This document shows positions 1-6,483 of a DNA stretch of 6,656 bases, one piece after another. The notes under the pieces are model-generated. The model was not told the DNA's origin and did no database searches. It was given only the letters and a program-made list of their open reading frames with translations. A program made the position numbers and the translations under genes. Each line of letters begins with the position of its first letter. Within the stretch, counting starts at the first letter, position 1. Origin of the DNA: Rhodoferax sp. (GTDB lineage Bacteria; Pseudomonadota; Gammaproteobacteria; Burkholderiales; Burkholderiaceae_C); contig JAQTSL010000206.1 in the NCBI GenBank assembly GCA_028711355.1, forward strand, positions 1 to 6,656, given 5' to 3'.

Positions 1-210
1 AGCGAACTGAGCAAAATGCGCCAACTCAGCGCCACCCATAGCCTGGAGCCGTTTGACACCCAAAGGCTGACCAAAGACGGCCGGGTGCTGGACATTTCAC
101 TCACCGCCACGGCACTGCTGGACGAGGCCGGTCAGATGTATGCCATTGCCACCACCGAGCGCGCCTGCGCCAGCCCGGCAACGCAAGCTGCGGCCAACAC
201 CACGCCATGA
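1..210 (+). CDS. C-terminal fragment of a PAS-domain signalling protein (possibly CheB/CheR-type fusion), 5' end outside window
   Basis: Frame 1 is open from the first base, giving 69 visible residues before the TGA at 208-210. The gene therefore starts upstream of the window; the first in-frame ATG, at 16, is probably internal. The segment RLTKDGRVLDISLTATALLD followed by EAGQMYAIATTER has the pattern of the last beta strands of a PAS domain, and a low-complexity Ala/Thr/Pro tail follows. PAS domains sense ligands or redox state and relay signals in the cytoplasm. This particular PAS ending recalls those at the C-terminus of large CheB/CheR-like methylesterase/methyltransferase fusions, but no catalytic domain is visible, so the parent protein is an inference. 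Its stop overlaps the start of the following histidine kinase gene (ATGA at 207-210), which suggests one operon, translational coupling and a shared pathway. It could equally be the end of another PAS kinase or a diguanylate cyclase with its domains in a different order. Confidence 0.7.
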   Translation, partial: SELSKMRQLSATHSLEPFDTQRLTKDGRVLDISLTATALLDEAGQMYAIATTERACASPATQAAANTTP

Positions 211-2114
211 CCGATCATTTGCACAGCAAGCCCGGCGATGTCGATCTGGCCACGGTCGCGTGGATGCAGGCCGACCGGCTGCGCCAGCGTGCCCAAGCCC
301 GCTTTGATGACAGCGCAGCCCTGCAAGCAGTTGCAGCCCCGCAGCTCTCGGAGCAAGCCACGCAAAAGGTTTTGCACGAGCTGCAAGTGCACCAAATTGA
401 ACTGGAGATGCAAAACGACGAGCTGCAGCGGGCGCAGTTGGCGCTGGAGGCGTCGCGTGCGCGCTACTTCGATCTGTATGACCTGGCCCCGGTGGGTTAC
501 CTCACGGTGTCGGCCCAAGGGCTGATCCTGGAGGCCAACTTGAGCGTGGCCACCATGCTGGGGGTGGCGCGTGGCGCACTGGCCAAACAACCCCTGAGCC
601 GGTTTATTGCCAAGTTTGATCAGGATGTTTACTACCACTGCCGCCAGCAATTGATCGACACCGGCCAAGCCCAAAATTGTGAGCTCCAGGTGCTGCAAGG
701 CGGCAACGCCACGTTGTGGGTCAAACTCAATATCAGCGCGGTGAGTGAAACCACCGATTGCCCCGTGTTGCGCGTGATTCTGAGCGATATTTCTGATCGA
801 AAGAAGCTTGACGACGCCTTGTATGCAACCAACCGCAGTTTGCAAGCGGCGCGCATCCAGGCTGATCGGGCCAATTTGGCCAAATCCGAGTTTTTATCCA
901 GCATGAGCCACGAGCTGCGCTCACCGCTGAACGCTATTTTGGGCTTTGCCCAACTGATGGAGGCCGGCACCCCGGCACCCACGCCCAGCCAGCGCAACAG
1001 CCTGGCGCAAATTCTTAAAAGAGGCTGGTATCTGCTGCAACTGGTCAATGACATTCTGGACCTGGCCGCCATTGAGTCAGGCAAGGCCGCGCTGAGCATG
1101 GAAGACGTGCCACTGGCTGCGGTGATGGTTGACTGCCAGGACCTGGTTGAGCCGCTCGCCATGGACAAGTCGGTGATGCTGCGTTTTACATCAACACCCC
1201 AGCCATGGAGCGTACAGGCCGACCCAACCCGGCTCAAACAAGTGCTGATCAACCTGCTGTCCAACGCCATCAAATACAACACACCGGGCGGTCTGGTGGA
1301 AGTCAGCTACAGCACACCAAATCCCCAGCGCCTGCGCATCAGCGTGCGCGACACCGGCCCGGGCCTGGCGGCGAACCAACTGGCGCAACTGTTTCAGCCG
1401 TTTAACCGGCTCGGCCAGGAAACCAGCGCTACCAAGGGCACCGGCATTGGCCTGGTGGTGAGCCAGCGGCTGGTAACCTCAATGGGTGGCGAGCTGGGTG
1501 TCACCAGCACGGTGGGGGTGGGCAGTGTGTTCTGGTTTGAACTGAACCTGTCCAGCGTTACCGCTGTAGCCGTCCTGCCGGTCAAGTTGGACCCAGCGCC
1601 GGACGTGCCACCTGCAACACCTGCCGTAACTGTGGCAACTGCACTACCTGTGAGCTCTGGCACACGCGCGACACCTGCGACCGTTGCGGCGCACCTACCG
1701 ATGCCGCGCTCAGTGTTGTACGTGGAAGACAACCCAGCCAACGTAACTCTGATCGAGCAACTGCTGGTCGCTCGCGCAGACATTCACTTGCTCAGCGCGC
1801 AAGACGCCTTGCAGGGCATCGCCATGGCGCGCAGCCGGCAGCCCGAGGTGATCGTGATGGACATCCATTTGCCCGGCATCAGCGGCCTGGAGGCTATGAA
1901 AATTTTGCAGGCTGACCCGACCACCGCGCATATTCCGGTGCTGGCGCTGAGCGCCAATGCCATGTCGCACGACATCGAAAAGGGTCTGGCCGCGGGCTTT
2001 TATGCCTACCAGACCAAACCGATCAAGGTCCACGAGTTCATGGCAGCGCTTGACCAGGGGTTGGTGTTGGCGGCCAAGGCCCCAAATGGTACAAACAATT
2101 TAGATGCAATATGA
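207..2114 (+). CDS. PAS-domain hybrid sensor histidine kinase/response regulator
   Basis: This 635-residue protein should autophosphorylate on His and pass phosphate to its own receiver. Residues about 52-88 look like a charged helix or coiled coil, followed by a PAS domain at about 85-200. The HisKA H-box is SEFLSSMSHELRSPLN, with phosphoacceptor H235. The HATPase domain has an N-box around N349-N353 (INLLSNAIKYN), a G1 box DTGPG (382-386), an F-box near 395-400 and a G2 box GTGIGL (411-416). An Ala/Pro/Val/Thr-rich linker (about 450-499) leads to a REC domain with acidic pair E507/D508, phosphoacceptor D552 (MDIHLPGISG), S582 and K604 (TKPIK). No transmembrane segment or DNA-binding domain is evident, so it is probably cytoplasmic and must signal to a partner or through its REC domain. 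The start at 207 is chosen because its ATG overlaps the upstream stop as ATGA; no strong Shine-Dalgarno is visible, which fits translational coupling. All catalytic residues are intact. The stimulus and target are unknown. Confidence 0.95.
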   Translation: MTDHLHSKPGDVDLATVAWMQADRLRQRAQARFDDSAALQAVAAPQLSEQATQKVLHELQVHQIELEMQNDELQRAQLALEASRARYFDLYDLAPVGYLTVSAQGLILEANLSVATMLGVARGALAKQPLSRFIAKFDQDVYYHCRQQLIDTGQAQNCELQVLQGGNATLWVKLNISAVSETTDCPVLRVILSDISDRKKLDDALYATNRSLQAARIQADRANLAKSEFLSSMSHELRSPLNAILGFAQLMEAGTPAPTPSQRNSLAQILKRGWYLLQLVNDILDLAAIESGKAALSMEDVPLAAVMVDCQDLVEPLAMDKSVMLRFTSTPQPWSVQADPTRLKQVLINLLSNAIKYNTPGGLVEVSYSTPNPQRLRISVRDTGPGLAANQLAQLFQPFNRLGQETSATKGTGIGLVVSQRLVTSMGGELGVTSTVGVGSVFWFELNLSSVTAVAVLPVKLDPAPDVPPATPAVTVATALPVSSGTRATPATVAAHLPMPRSVLYVEDNPANVTLIEQLLVARADIHLLSAQDALQGIAMARSRQPEVIVMDIHLPGISGLEAMKILQADPTTAHIPVLALSANAMSHDIEKGLAAGFYAYQTKPIKVHEFMAALDQGLVLAAKAPNGTNNLDAI

Positions 2115-2186
2115 CCTTGTAGCGCTTGCTGCACCTGCGTGAGTAGCTACATTGTTAATAGTATTTTCCTGCCAGCGGTGTACCGG
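2115..2186. terminator. Convergent intergenic spacer with hairpin, possible terminator or repeat remnant
   Basis: This spacer lies between the 3' ends of the histidine kinase (+) and the ferritin-like gene (-). TGTAGC (2118-2123) and GCTACA (2146-2151) form a perfect 6-bp inverted repeat with a 22-base loop. A weak inner pairing of GCA with TGC is possible. The + strand downstream is AT-rich (ATTGTTAATAGTATTTT) but has no uninterrupted T run, so this is not a canonical intrinsic terminator. The TAGCGCTT core resembles short intergenic repeats I associate with Comamonadaceae genomes; that resemblance is from memory. Confidence 0.35.
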
Positions 2187-2480
2187 CTAGCTGATTTTTT
2201 CTTCGACTTCGAGCGCACCTTTGGCGTAAAACTTGGCTTCTTCGGGGGCAAGCTCGTGCAACAGGCGCAAAAACTCACCGGCGTGCACCAGCTCTTCGTT
2301 GGCAATTTCCTTGAGCACTTTGATCGCCAGCGGGTGGTCGGTCGATTCGGCCAGTTGCGTGTACATCTGGGTCGCTTCGTACTCTGAAGCCACCATGAAA
2401 CGGATGGCGCGAATGAGCTCAAAGGGGCTGAGCTTTTTGCTCTGGGCAAGGCCTGAAAAAGGCGTTCCGAAAGTAGGCAT
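2187..2480 (-). CDS. Small ferritin-like / rubrerythrin-family protein (EncFtn-like two-helix type)
   Basis: This 97-residue protein has two predicted long helices (about 19-46 and 50-77), as expected of a half-ferritin that dimerises into a four-helix metal site. Candidate iron ligands are E33 in the first helix and E63/H66 (an ExxH motif in NEELVH) in the second, with E35, Y40, E62 and E69 nearby. The E33, Y40, E63, H66 spacing parallels, with a one-residue shift, the E32/Y39/E62/H65 set I recall for the encapsulated ferritin EncFtn of Rhodospirillum rubrum. Family members oxidise ferrous iron or handle peroxide. No rubredoxin domain is present, so it is not a classical rubrerythrin. The C-terminus (GALEVEEKIS) shows no obvious encapsulin-targeting peptide, and no encapsulin gene lies in the window. 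The ATG at 2480 is preceded by AAGGA with a 5-base spacer, a good ribosome binding site. The gene follows the PLD-family gene on the same strand after 94 bp and may have its own promoter. The family call is firm; the precise activity is inferred. Confidence 0.88.
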   Translation of the reverse strand: MPTFGTPFSGLAQSKKLSPFELIRAIRFMVASEYEATQMYTQLAESTDHPLAIKVLKEIANEELVHAGEFLRLLHELAPEEAKFYAKGALEVEEKIS

Positions 2481-2574
2481 GGTGGTCCTTGGTAATAGTA
2501 GAAACAGGGACTATCGTCGGTATCAAATCGCTGGTCTGTGCTGTAGCGAACCCTGCCAACAAGTGGGTTGTGGC
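2481..2574 (-). other. Intergenic region between PLD-family and ferritin-like genes
   Basis: These 94 bp lie between two same-strand genes. On the minus strand, AACCC and GGGTT can pair around a 12-base loop just after the PLD stop, but no T run follows. TTGATA (2521-2526) and TACTAT (2495-2500) resemble promoter elements, but they are 20 bases apart and the -10 lies too near the ribosome binding site. I cannot tell whether the ferritin-like gene has its own promoter or is read through from upstream. Confidence 0.3.
2486..2490 (-). promoter_or_regulatory. Ribosome binding site of the ferritin-like gene
   Basis: On the minus strand, AAGGA is followed by CCACC and then the ATG. It is the clearest Shine-Dalgarno sequence in the window and fixes the start at 2480. 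Confidence 0.75.
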
Positions 2575-3975
2575 TTACAACAGGTTTTGCCAAAACTGCG
2601 CCAGCCATTCCTGCAGCCTGAACTGCAGCGGGCGCTGCCGCCACGCTTGCGGATCGATCGGTTGCGACGCCGCCAAATCGATCTCAAACATGCGCTGCAT
2701 GTGTGCCGCAAAGTCGCGGCCCAGCACCACCGCGTTGACCTCGTCGTTGTCCAGAAAACTGCGCCAGTCAAGGTTGGTCGAGCCCACGGTGGACCAGACG
2801 CCATCAATCACCGCCGTTTTGGCATGCAGCAAAGCCCCATGGCGCTCAAAAATCTGCACGCCACCCGCCAGCAAGTGCGCGTAATGGGCCCGCCCGGCGT
2901 GAAACACCAGTGCCGAGTCGGAGTGGCTGGGCAGAATCAGTTTGACCTGCACACCACGCGCAGCGGCAGCGGTGAGCGCCTGCAGCAACTGCGGGTCAGG
3001 GACAAAGTAGGCGTTGGTCAGGTGGACGTGCTTCTCAGCATTGCCAATGGCCGAGATCAGGGTCAGGTAGATCAGGCTGTAGGGGTCGTCTGGCGTGCTG
3101 CCGATGGCCCGCACAATGTCTTTACCCTGAGGCGACAGCGGCGGAAAGTAGGCCTTGGGAGCCAGTGTGGGGCCGTGCTGCTTGTCCCAGCTTTGCAAGA
3201 ACAGTTTTTGAAACTCGGCCACCACCGGGCCTTCTATTTGCAGGTCGGTGTCGCGCCAAGCGGCGGGCTTGTGCGCAGACTTCTTGGTTCTTAGCAGTAC
3301 CGAGCCGCTGGAATAGACGCTGCTGATGTTGATGCCGCCCATGATGACCAGGCGGCCATCGACCAGCAGCATCTTGCGGTGATCACGGTTGTTGATCTGC
3401 CACGCCCCTTTGGCCAGCAGCGGGTTGACCGGGTTGAACTCCAGCACCGCCACCCCGGCCTGTGCCAACTGGTCAAAAAATGCCCGCGGGGTGCCGATGC
3501 AGCCGACACTGTCGTACATCAGGTTGACCTGCACGCCACGCGCCTGAGCTTGCCGCAGCAGGTCGGCAAAGGCACGGCCCACAGCATCGTCTTCAATGAT
3601 GTACGACTCCAGATTGATGTGGTCTTTGGCCTGCCGAATGGCGGCCACCATGGCGCTGTAAGTGGCAGAACCGTCTTGCAGCAACATGACCTGGTTGCCC
3701 AGAATGAGCGGTCTGTCGCTGATGCTTTGCTCCAAGGCGAGCTGCTTGTCCAGGATGTCAATGTCACCCGAGCTGCGCTTGAGCTCGGCCACGATGGCGG
3801 CACTGCGCTGGCGTGACACCGCTTTGCTGGCAGACTCAAAGCGCGCCGCCTGGGCACTGTGCCGCGCAATCAGCGCAGCGGTATCGGGCAAGGTGGCGCA
3901 GCCGGTCAAACCCATAGCCAGCAGCACGAGCTTTATAACTATCCGGTCCCAGCGGCGGCGAATGACAGGGATCAT
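2575..3975 (-). CDS. Phospholipase D / cardiolipin synthase family lipoprotein
   Basis: This 466-residue protein has two HKD motifs: H199-x-K201-x4-D206 (DHRKMLLVDG, followed by MGGINIS) and H384-x-K386-x4-D391 (LLHAKTAVIDG, followed by GSTNLDWRS). The two-HKD architecture and length fit bacterial cardiolipin synthases, which join phospholipids by phosphatidyl transfer, but a phospholipase D is also possible. The N-terminus has a basic n-region (RRRWDR), a short hydrophobic stretch (12-22) and a lipobox LTGC with C26, so it is predicted to be a lipoprotein. The +2 residue is Ala rather than Asp, which by the E. coli Lol rule favours outer-membrane sorting and puts the active site in the periplasm. 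I chose the ATG at 3975 because it overlaps the stop of the upstream AsmA gene as ATGA; it also gives a normal signal-peptide length. In-frame ATGs at 4002 and 3993 would add 9 or 6 residues and lie inside the AsmA gene. A weak GGCAGG precedes the chosen start. Both catalytic sites are intact. Substrate is not determinable from sequence alone. Confidence 0.92.
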   Translation of the reverse strand: MIPVIRRRWDRIVIKLVLLAMGLTGCATLPDTAALIARHSAQAARFESASKAVSRQRSAAIVAELKRSSGDIDILDKQLALEQSISDRPLILGNQVMLLQDGSATYSAMVAAIRQAKDHINLESYIIEDDAVGRAFADLLRQAQARGVQVNLMYDSVGCIGTPRAFFDQLAQAGVAVLEFNPVNPLLAKGAWQINNRDHRKMLLVDGRLVIMGGINISSVYSSGSVLLRTKKSAHKPAAWRDTDLQIEGPVVAEFQKLFLQSWDKQHGPTLAPKAYFPPLSPQGKDIVRAIGSTPDDPYSLIYLTLISAIGNAEKHVHLTNAYFVPDPQLLQALTAAAARGVQVKLILPSHSDSALVFHAGRAHYAHLLAGGVQIFERHGALLHAKTAVIDGVWSTVGSTNLDWRSFLDNDEVNAVVLGRDFAAHMQRMFEIDLAASQPIDPQAWRQRPLQFRLQEWLAQFWQNLL

Positions 3976-5912
3976 GACTTGCCTGCCAGCCATTGGGCAC
4001 AACCGCTATCGATGCCGGGGCCCGCGTCTATCAGGGGGATCAGCATCAGCAGCGGGTTGACCAGGCCCAGCAGCACCGAGCCCAGCGCGCGCGTGGCCAT
4101 GCGTGCGCGGTCCACTGCAATGATGGGTTTGACAAAATTGCCGCCCACGTGAATCGGGCTGCGCAGCGCCACCGGACTGGTTTTTTTGGTTTTTTGGTTA
4201 AAGGTCAAGTCGAATTTTTCTTGCGCCAGGTCAATCTTGCCGCTGCCCAGCAGCGTCGTCACCTGGGTGTCCATCAGCAAGGTGCTGGCCTGCATTTGCC
4301 CCGCCTTGACTTCAAAGTTGGCCACCGCGCAGCGCAGTTTGATCTGCTTGTCTCCGGTCAGGGTCAGACGCAGCATTTCCCACAGGTGCAGGCCAGCTTT
4401 TTCCATCATCATCTGGCTGATTTCGCCGCCCGAGACCAGCAGCTTGACGCTGCCACTGGAGGCGGCCAGCATGCTGCCGACCGAATTGCCACGGCCCGCA
4501 AGGTTGATCTGGCCACCGAGCACACTGGTGACAGCTTTGCTCGAAGGGCTGGCCGGCAACCACTGGGCCAGCGCCAGGCGTTTGACTTGCACCTGGGCCT
4601 GGCTTTGAATCGGCGTGTGACGGCCATCGAGCGTGACCTGCGCATTGATTTGCCCGCTGCCAAAGGCAAATTGCAGCGGGGCGAGCCTGAGCACCGAATC
4701 CTTCAGGCTAATGTGCGTGACCAGTGCCTGTAGCGGTGCCGCAGCGGCGCGGCGAATCGTCTTGGCGCTGAAATTGACCTCGGCATCGACACTGTCCCAG
4801 TGCTCGGCGTTAAACGGCAAGTCTGGCATCACACGCCTGGACTGTGGGGTGGCAGCCGCTACCGGAGCGCTGCGGGCAGCGGCTTTTTTGGCGCTCTTTA
4901 GTTGGCCCGCGCGCGCACCAATGACCGGCCCGAGGTCTTCCAGCGTGAGCCGGGTGGACAGCAGATCACCCGTCAACACGGGCCTGTTGCCACCGGTTTT
5001 AAGTTGCACCCAACCCGCCACGTCGCTGCTGCCCATGCGCCCGGTGAACGGGTCATAGCGCAGCGTGTCGCCCTGGCGTACCAAATGCCCCTGCATTACA
5101 TAGTCTCGGGTGGCGGGCATGGCGATGCCGGTCAGGGTGAACCACTGATTCAGGTTGTTGCCACTGAGCGTCAGTTGCATATCAACCGCGCTGAATTTGA
5201 CCAGACTGGTGACCTGGCCGGTGGCCAAAATATGGGTGTGGCCGACCGTGGCAGCCACTTTCAGGCGATACGGCGTGGTCTGGTTGCGCAGCGCCAAAAC
5301 GGTGTCGCCGGTACCCTCTGCCTTGAACGGCAGGCCCTTGAATTGCCCCTTGGCGCTAAAGCGCACGCCCGGGTCAGCCGCACTGCCGGCTGGCGCCGGC
5401 AAGGTAGGAAGTTCGGAGCGGATGCTGGTGTGGCTGGCTGGGTCGTCGTAGCCCACCACACCCTGGTCGAGCGTGAGGCGGTCAATCTCTACACCGGCGT
5501 TTTCATCTTGCTGCTGGCGGTCTAGCAACCAGCTCCTTTGCCCTTGCGGCCCCTGCTCCAACTGCACCACCGGGCGTGTCAGGTGCAGCTCTGACAGCAC
5601 CCATTTGCCGGCCAACAACTGCGGCAGATGGATTGAAAATGCCAGTGCATCGGCGGTCAACAGTTGCCGGTGCAAGGCCCAGGCAGGGTTGGCAAAGCTG
5701 ACCTGTTGCGCCTGAATGCGTGGCCATGGCCAGCCCCAGTGCACCGCCAGATCGCCGCCAATGGTCAACGTGCGCCCGGTTTGCTCAAACGTCATGCGCT
5801 CGATCGGCGCGCGCAGCCAGTTCCAGCCCAGCAAGGCCAGCGTGACGGCGGCCAGCAAAATCAAAGCCAGCTGCGCGCTCAGCGTCCACTTGATAAAACG
5901 AGACAGGTGCAT
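3972..5912 (-). CDS. AsmA family protein
   Basis: This 646-residue protein has one N-terminal membrane segment (about 13-30) after a short basic start (MHLSRFIKW), giving an inner-membrane anchor and a large periplasmic domain. The region after the anchor (about 35-160) matches the AsmA N-terminal pattern: IERMTFEQTGRTLTIGGDL, then HLPQLLAGKWVLSELHLTRP. The C-terminal part (about 470-640) is typical of AsmA: SGGEISQMMMEKAGL, then GSGKIDLAQEKFDLTF, SPIHVGGNFVKP and a final GPGIDSGCAQ. The middle is rich in beta-prone repeats, plus a charged Ala/Lys/Arg-rich stretch at about 337-360. Length is close to that of E. coli AsmA (about 617). AsmA-like proteins influence outer-membrane biogenesis, and several relatives (TamB, YhdP, YdbH) are proposed bridges for phospholipid transport. 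It is the first gene of a pair with the PLD-family lipoprotein, overlapping by ATGA. The ATG at 5912 has only a weak GGA upstream, but it directly precedes the basic and hydrophobic anchor. Cargo is unknown. Confidence 0.92.
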   Translation of the reverse strand: MHLSRFIKWTLSAQLALILLAAVTLALLGWNWLRAPIERMTFEQTGRTLTIGGDLAVHWGWPWPRIQAQQVSFANPAWALHRQLLTADALAFSIHLPQLLAGKWVLSELHLTRPVVQLEQGPQGQRSWLLDRQQQDENAGVEIDRLTLDQGVVGYDDPASHTSIRSELPTLPAPAGSAADPGVRFSAKGQFKGLPFKAEGTGDTVLALRNQTTPYRLKVAATVGHTHILATGQVTSLVKFSAVDMQLTLSGNNLNQWFTLTGIAMPATRDYVMQGHLVRQGDTLRYDPFTGRMGSSDVAGWVQLKTGGNRPVLTGDLLSTRLTLEDLGPVIGARAGQLKSAKKAAARSAPVAAATPQSRRVMPDLPFNAEHWDSVDAEVNFSAKTIRRAAAAPLQALVTHISLKDSVLRLAPLQFAFGSGQINAQVTLDGRHTPIQSQAQVQVKRLALAQWLPASPSSKAVTSVLGGQINLAGRGNSVGSMLAASSGSVKLLVSGGEISQMMMEKAGLHLWEMLRLTLTGDKQIKLRCAVANFEVKAGQMQASTLLMDTQVTTLLGSGKIDLAQEKFDLTFNQKTKKTSPVALRSPIHVGGNFVKPIIAVDRARMATRALGSVLLGLVNPLLMLIPLIDAGPGIDSGCAQWLAGKS

Positions 5913-6014
5913 GGTCCATTTTTCAATGCGGCCGCTCAGAAGTCCGTGCGCAAACGCACCGACTGGCTGCTGACAAAGCGCGACGATGGCGCTTTACCCC
6001 TTGGAAAGATTTGT
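5913..6014. promoter_or_regulatory. Divergent intergenic region, probable promoters for AsmA (-) and the YXWGXW protein (+)
   Basis: The 102 bp separate two divergently transcribed starts, so promoters in both directions are expected. On the + strand, CTGACA (5970-5975) and TTTACC (5993-5998) are spaced by 17 bases; the -35 is good but the -10 is poor. No convincing sigma-70 pair is seen on the minus strand. No clear operator dyad was found. Confidence 0.35.
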
Positions 6015-6434
6015 ATGGCACTGCACCCGATGGTTCGAAGTTTGTTGTTGCCGCTGGCGCTGACAGCCGGTGCTGCGGCGCTGGCGCAGGTCAGTGTCAA
6101 CCTGGTTTTTGCGCCACCCGCGCCAGTCCATGAAACGATGCCCCTGCTACAGCCAGGTTACGTATGGGCACCCGGCTACTGGGCCTGGAACCAGGACCGC
6201 CACATCTGGGTGCGCGGACGCCCCCTGTTGCAGCGCACTGGCTACCGCTGGGAACCGGATCGGTGGGAGCAGCACAACGGCAATTTCGTGCGCCAGCCGG
6301 GTCGCTGGGAGCACGACGAAAGCTTCCCTGCTGCCAAATTTCAGAAACCAAAAAAGGCCAAACATGACCAAGGGCAGCGCGACCACGGTGCGTCTGGCGA
6401 GTCACACCGCAAGCAGCGCAAAGAAGGTCATTAA
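6015..6434 (+). CDS. Small secreted YXWGXW-repeat protein
   Basis: This 139-residue protein has an N-terminal signal peptide: VRSLLLPLALTAGAAALAQ is hydrophobic and ends in ALA, with predicted cleavage after A24, so it should be exported. The mature part holds Trp/Tyr-rich repeats: GYVWAPGYWAW (48-58), then HIWVRGRP, GYRWEPDRWEQHNGNFV (77 onward) and PGRWEH. Trp residues fall at 51, 56, 58, 65, 79, 84 and 98. This is the pattern of the YXWGXW repeat family, common in proteobacteria and of unknown function. The C-terminal 30 residues are rich in Lys, Arg, His and Gln and probably disordered. The start at 6015 is preceded by GGAAAG with a 6-base spacer. A second in-frame ATG at 6030 would shorten the signal peptide's n-region. 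The frame stays open upstream to 5664, but that stretch lies antisense to the AsmA gene and is not protein-like. The gene faces away from AsmA and seems monocistronic. Confidence 0.82.
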   Translation: MALHPMVRSLLLPLALTAGAAALAQVSVNLVFAPPAPVHETMPLLQPGYVWAPGYWAWNQDRHIWVRGRPLLQRTGYRWEPDRWEQHNGNFVRQPGRWEHDESFPAAKFQKPKKAKHDQGQRDHGASGESHRKQRKEGH

Positions 6435-6453
6435 ACCGAGTAAATCCATTAGG

Positions 6454-6468
6454 CGGGTCTTCGACCCG
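6454..6468. repeat. Perfect 6-bp stem-loop after the YXWGXW gene
   Basis: CGGGTC, TTC, GACCCG form a perfect inverted repeat starting 20 bases after the stop codon. It is GC-rich and well placed for a terminator of the + strand gene, but the sequence after it (GCGCAGCGGCTGG) has no T tract. It might instead protect an mRNA 3' end or belong to the repeat that follows. Confidence 0.45.
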
Positions 6469-6483
6469 GCGCAGCGGCTGGCG

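Noticed and set aside
132..845. Minus-strand open frame (237 codons) opposite the histidine kinase
   Set aside because: It is antisense to the PAS region of a kinase with intact motifs and shows no family features.
1558..1700. Possible frameshift or inserted segment in the kinase at the Ala/Pro/Thr-rich stretch
   Set aside because: The frame is uninterrupted and both flanking domains are complete. The stretch is a flexible linker between the ATPase and receiver domains.
2495..2526. TTGATA and TACTAT as a promoter of the ferritin-like gene
   Set aside because: The 20-base spacing is too long, and a start site from this -10 would fall on or beside the ribosome binding site.
2233..3294. Long + strand open frame (353 codons) opposite the ferritin-like and PLD genes
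   Set aside because: It lies antisense to two well-recognised genes and its translation (rich in Gln, Arg, His and Val) matches no family pattern. It is a GC-rich shadow frame.
3976..4002. Alternative upstream start for the PLD lipoprotein at 4002
   Set aside because: It would add nine residues ahead of the signal peptide. The ATG at 3975 overlaps the AsmA stop as ATGA and gives a normal lipoprotein signal length.
3993..4733. Long + strand open frame (246 codons) opposite the AsmA gene
   Set aside because: The translation is rich in Gln, His and Arg with no domain pattern and is antisense to a strongly supported AsmA C-terminus.
5664..6014. Upstream extension of the YXWGXW reading frame, which is open from an ATG at 5664
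   Set aside because: It runs antisense through the AsmA N-terminus, has a composition typical of a shadow frame, and would bury the clear signal peptide that begins at 6015.
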